Assembly: GCF_001277255.1 (NCBI RefSeq) | Contig: NZ_CP012264.1 | Location: 1,116,001 to 1,180,000, forward strand | Length of the DNA stretch: 64,000 nucleotides | Direction of reading: 5' to 3' | DNA from: Cronobacter condimenti 1330 | GTDB lineage: Bacteria; Pseudomonadota; Gammaproteobacteria; Enterobacterales; Enterobacteriaceae | Shown: positions 62,515 to 64,000 of the stretch, piece by piece | How the letters are laid out: every line of letters begins with the position of its first letter | Numbering within the stretch: position 1 is the first letter of the stretch | The notes under the pieces: model-generated | What the model saw: only the letters and a program-made list of their open reading frames with translations | Databases searched by the model: none | What the model was told of the DNA's origin: nothing | Program-made: the position numbers and the translations under genes

Positions 62515-64000
62515 TCAGCTGCGATCTAAAATCTCCTGCGCCTGTTCTGGTTTATCCAGCATACGCAGGATAGTGCTCGCGATTTCGCGCTCGCCCATCA
62601 CCACCTCATTCGCGCCGCGCTCGGTGATGTAATCCACCTCGTCGTCGTAATGGGCGCGGGCGATGATTTCAATATCCGGGCGTTTCTCACGCGCGGTGGC
62701 GACGATTTCACCTGCCTCGTAGCCATTCGGAATGGTCAGCAGCAGCCAGCGCGCGCAGTCCAGATGGGCCAGCGCCATGATCTGTTCATTGGCCGCGTTG
62801 CCAAGCACTGCGCGTATGCCGCGCTCGCGTAGCGCCTCAACGCGGGAGCGTGAGGTTTCCACCACCACCAGCGGAATGCCTTCGGCGATAAGCTTCTCGC
62901 CAAGCAGGCTACCCACTCGCCCGTAACCGACCAGCAGCGCGTGGTTGCAGATGTCCACCGGGTTTTGCTGCTCCTCTTCCATCGCCTCTTCAAGCGTCTG
63001 TTCTTCCAGCTCGTCATGGTGGGAGAGAAAGCGCTCCAGCAGCGTAAACATCACCGGATTTAACATGATGGAAAGGATAGCGCCGGCCAGTACCAGGTTC
63101 TGCCCGTCCTGCGGGAGCAAATCGAGTGACATGCCAAGCCCCGCCAGAATAAACGCGAATTCGCCAATCTGCGCCAGACTCACCGCAATCGTCAGCGCCG
63201 TACGGCGCGAGTGGCCGAACAGCTTCACCAGGGCAAACGCCGCCAGTGATTTACCAAACAGGATAATCAGCAGCGTGCCGAGTACCGCCAGCGGCTGCTG
63301 CACCAGGATCATGGGGTCGAACAGCATCCCGACCGAGACGAAAAACAGCACGGCAAACGCGTCACGCAGCGGCAGTGTGTCGTGTGCGGCGCGGTGGCTA
63401 AGCTCGGATTCGTTCAGCACGACCCCTGCGAAAAACGCGCCCAGCGCGAAGGAAACATCAAACAGCTCTACCGCGCCGAACGCGATGCCGAGTGCCAGCG
63501 CCAGCACCGCAAGCGTAAACAGCTCGCGTGAACCGGTCGCTGCGCTGCGCGCCAGGATCCACGGCACGACACGGCGTCCCACCAGCATCATCAGCGCGAT
63601 AAACGCCGCCACTTTGCCAAGCGTAATGCCCATATCCACGCTCAGCGTCGCAAGACCGATATTGCCTTTCTCCAGCATCCCGGCAATGGCGGGCAGCAGC
63701 ACCAGCGTCAGCACCATTACCAGGTCTTCGACAATAAGCCAGCCGATGGCAATCTGCCCGCGCTGGCTGTCGATAAGCTGCCGCTCCTCAAGCGCGCGCA
63801 GCAGCACGACGGTACTGGCAGTGGAAAGACACAGACCGAACACGATGCCGGTCATCAGCGACCAGTCAAGGAGCGAGGATAAACCCACACCCAGCAGCGT
63901 CGCGACGGCGATTTGCAGAATAGCGCCAGGGATAGCTATCGACTTTACCGCCATCAGATCTTTGAGTGAAAAATGCAAACCCACGCCGAACATCAGCAGG
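62515..64000 (-). CDS. ybaL: YbaL, KefC-type cation:proton antiporter (5' end outside window)
   Basis: At least 495 residues are visible; the frame continues past the window edge, and E. coli YbaL has 558, so about 60 are missing. The membrane part (to about visible residue 325) is the CPA2 antiporter fold. The C-terminal TrkA-N/RCK nucleotide-binding domain (LLVGYGRVGSLLGEKL, with the GxGxxG pattern) is complete and ends AQEILDRS. The first in-frame ATG at 63993 is internal. Confidence 0.94.
   Translation of the reverse strand, partial: LLMFGVGLHFSLKDLMAVKSIAIPGAILQIAVATLLGVGLSSLLDWSLMTGIVFGLCLSTASTVVLLRALEERQLIDSQRGQIAIGWLIVEDLVMVLTLVLLPAIAGMLEKGNIGLATLSVDMGITLGKVAAFIALMMLVGRRVVPWILARSAATGSRELFTLAVLALALGIAFGAVELFDVSFALGAFFAGVVLNESELSHRAAHDTLPLRDAFAVLFFVSVGMLFDPMILVQQPLAVLGTLLIILFGKSLAAFALVKLFGHSRRTALTIAVSLAQIGEFAFILAGLGMSLDLLPQDGQNLVLAGAILSIMLNPVMFTLLERFLSHHDELEEQTLEEAMEEEQQNPVDICNHALLVGYGRVGSLLGEKLIAEGIPLVVVETSRSRVEALRERGIRAVLGNAANEQIMALAHLDCARWLLLTIPNGYEAGEIVATAREKRPDIEIIARAHYDDEVDYITERGANEVVMGEREIASTILRMLDKPEQAQEILDRS

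Overview
This is 64 kb of enterobacterial chromosome. From tig to ybaL nearly every housekeeping gene has the order, length and sequence of the Escherichia coli tig-clpPX-lon to adk-hemH-gsk-ybaL segment. The protein divergence from E. coli, the accessory genes and the absence of ybaE, cof, ybaA and aes fit a Cronobacter-like member of the Enterobacteriaceae. The genus is inferred from recall, not from a search. No tRNA, rRNA, transposase, integrase or prophage gene was seen. The ffs SRP RNA is present.

Layout. 1-8.7 kb: protein quality control (tig, truncated by the left edge; clpP, clpX, lon, ppiD) plus the nucleoid protein gene hupB; clpP and lon carry heat-shock (sigma-32) promoters. 8.8-12 kb: ybaV, fadM, a relic of a type I-E CRISPR leader with one good and one decayed repeat, a metallo-beta-lactamase-fold hydrolase and queC. 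12-15 kb: an unusual lipoprotein plus coiled-coil/FKBP-like operon with 180-bp internal repeats. 15.3-17 kb: a divergent cysteine-detoxification pair (ccdA-like enzyme and decR). 17-24.5 kb: mdlAB, the sigma-54/NtrC-controlled glnK-amtB, tesB, ybaY, atl and ffs. 25-34 kb is accessory: a small ribbon-helix-helix two-gene operon behind a Pho box, a MocR-type regulator opposite a YczE-type membrane protein, a GNAT protein, pdeB, and an operon for a 2-oxoglutarate/Fe(II) oxygenase plus a MetQNI-like importer, preceded by an overlapping short ORF with a Cys-Cys-Cys-Ala-Cys cluster. 34-39 kb: a chemoreceptor with a sigma-28 promoter, the zinc-starvation ribosomal proteins L31B/L36B behind a Zur box, ylaC, maa, hha and tomB. 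39-49 kb: acrAB/acrR, mscK, rsmS, priC and ybaN. 49-55 kb: apt, dnaX (with its programmed frameshift), ybaB, recR and htpG. 55-64 kb: adk, an inserted glycerate cluster (CdaR-family regulator, GntP-family permease, glycerate kinase), hemH, gsk and ybaL (truncated by the right edge).

The most interesting new-looking signals are the CRISPR leader relic lying in the 5' region of the hydrolase gene (9.9-10.05 kb), the putative cysteine-sensing leader peptide of the oxygenase-metQNI operon (33.9-34.0 kb), the triple Pho half-site in front of the toxin-antitoxin-like small pair (25.05 kb), and the coiled-coil/FKBP-like operon (12.1-14.9 kb). All comparisons with known genes are from memory of the families; no database search was run.
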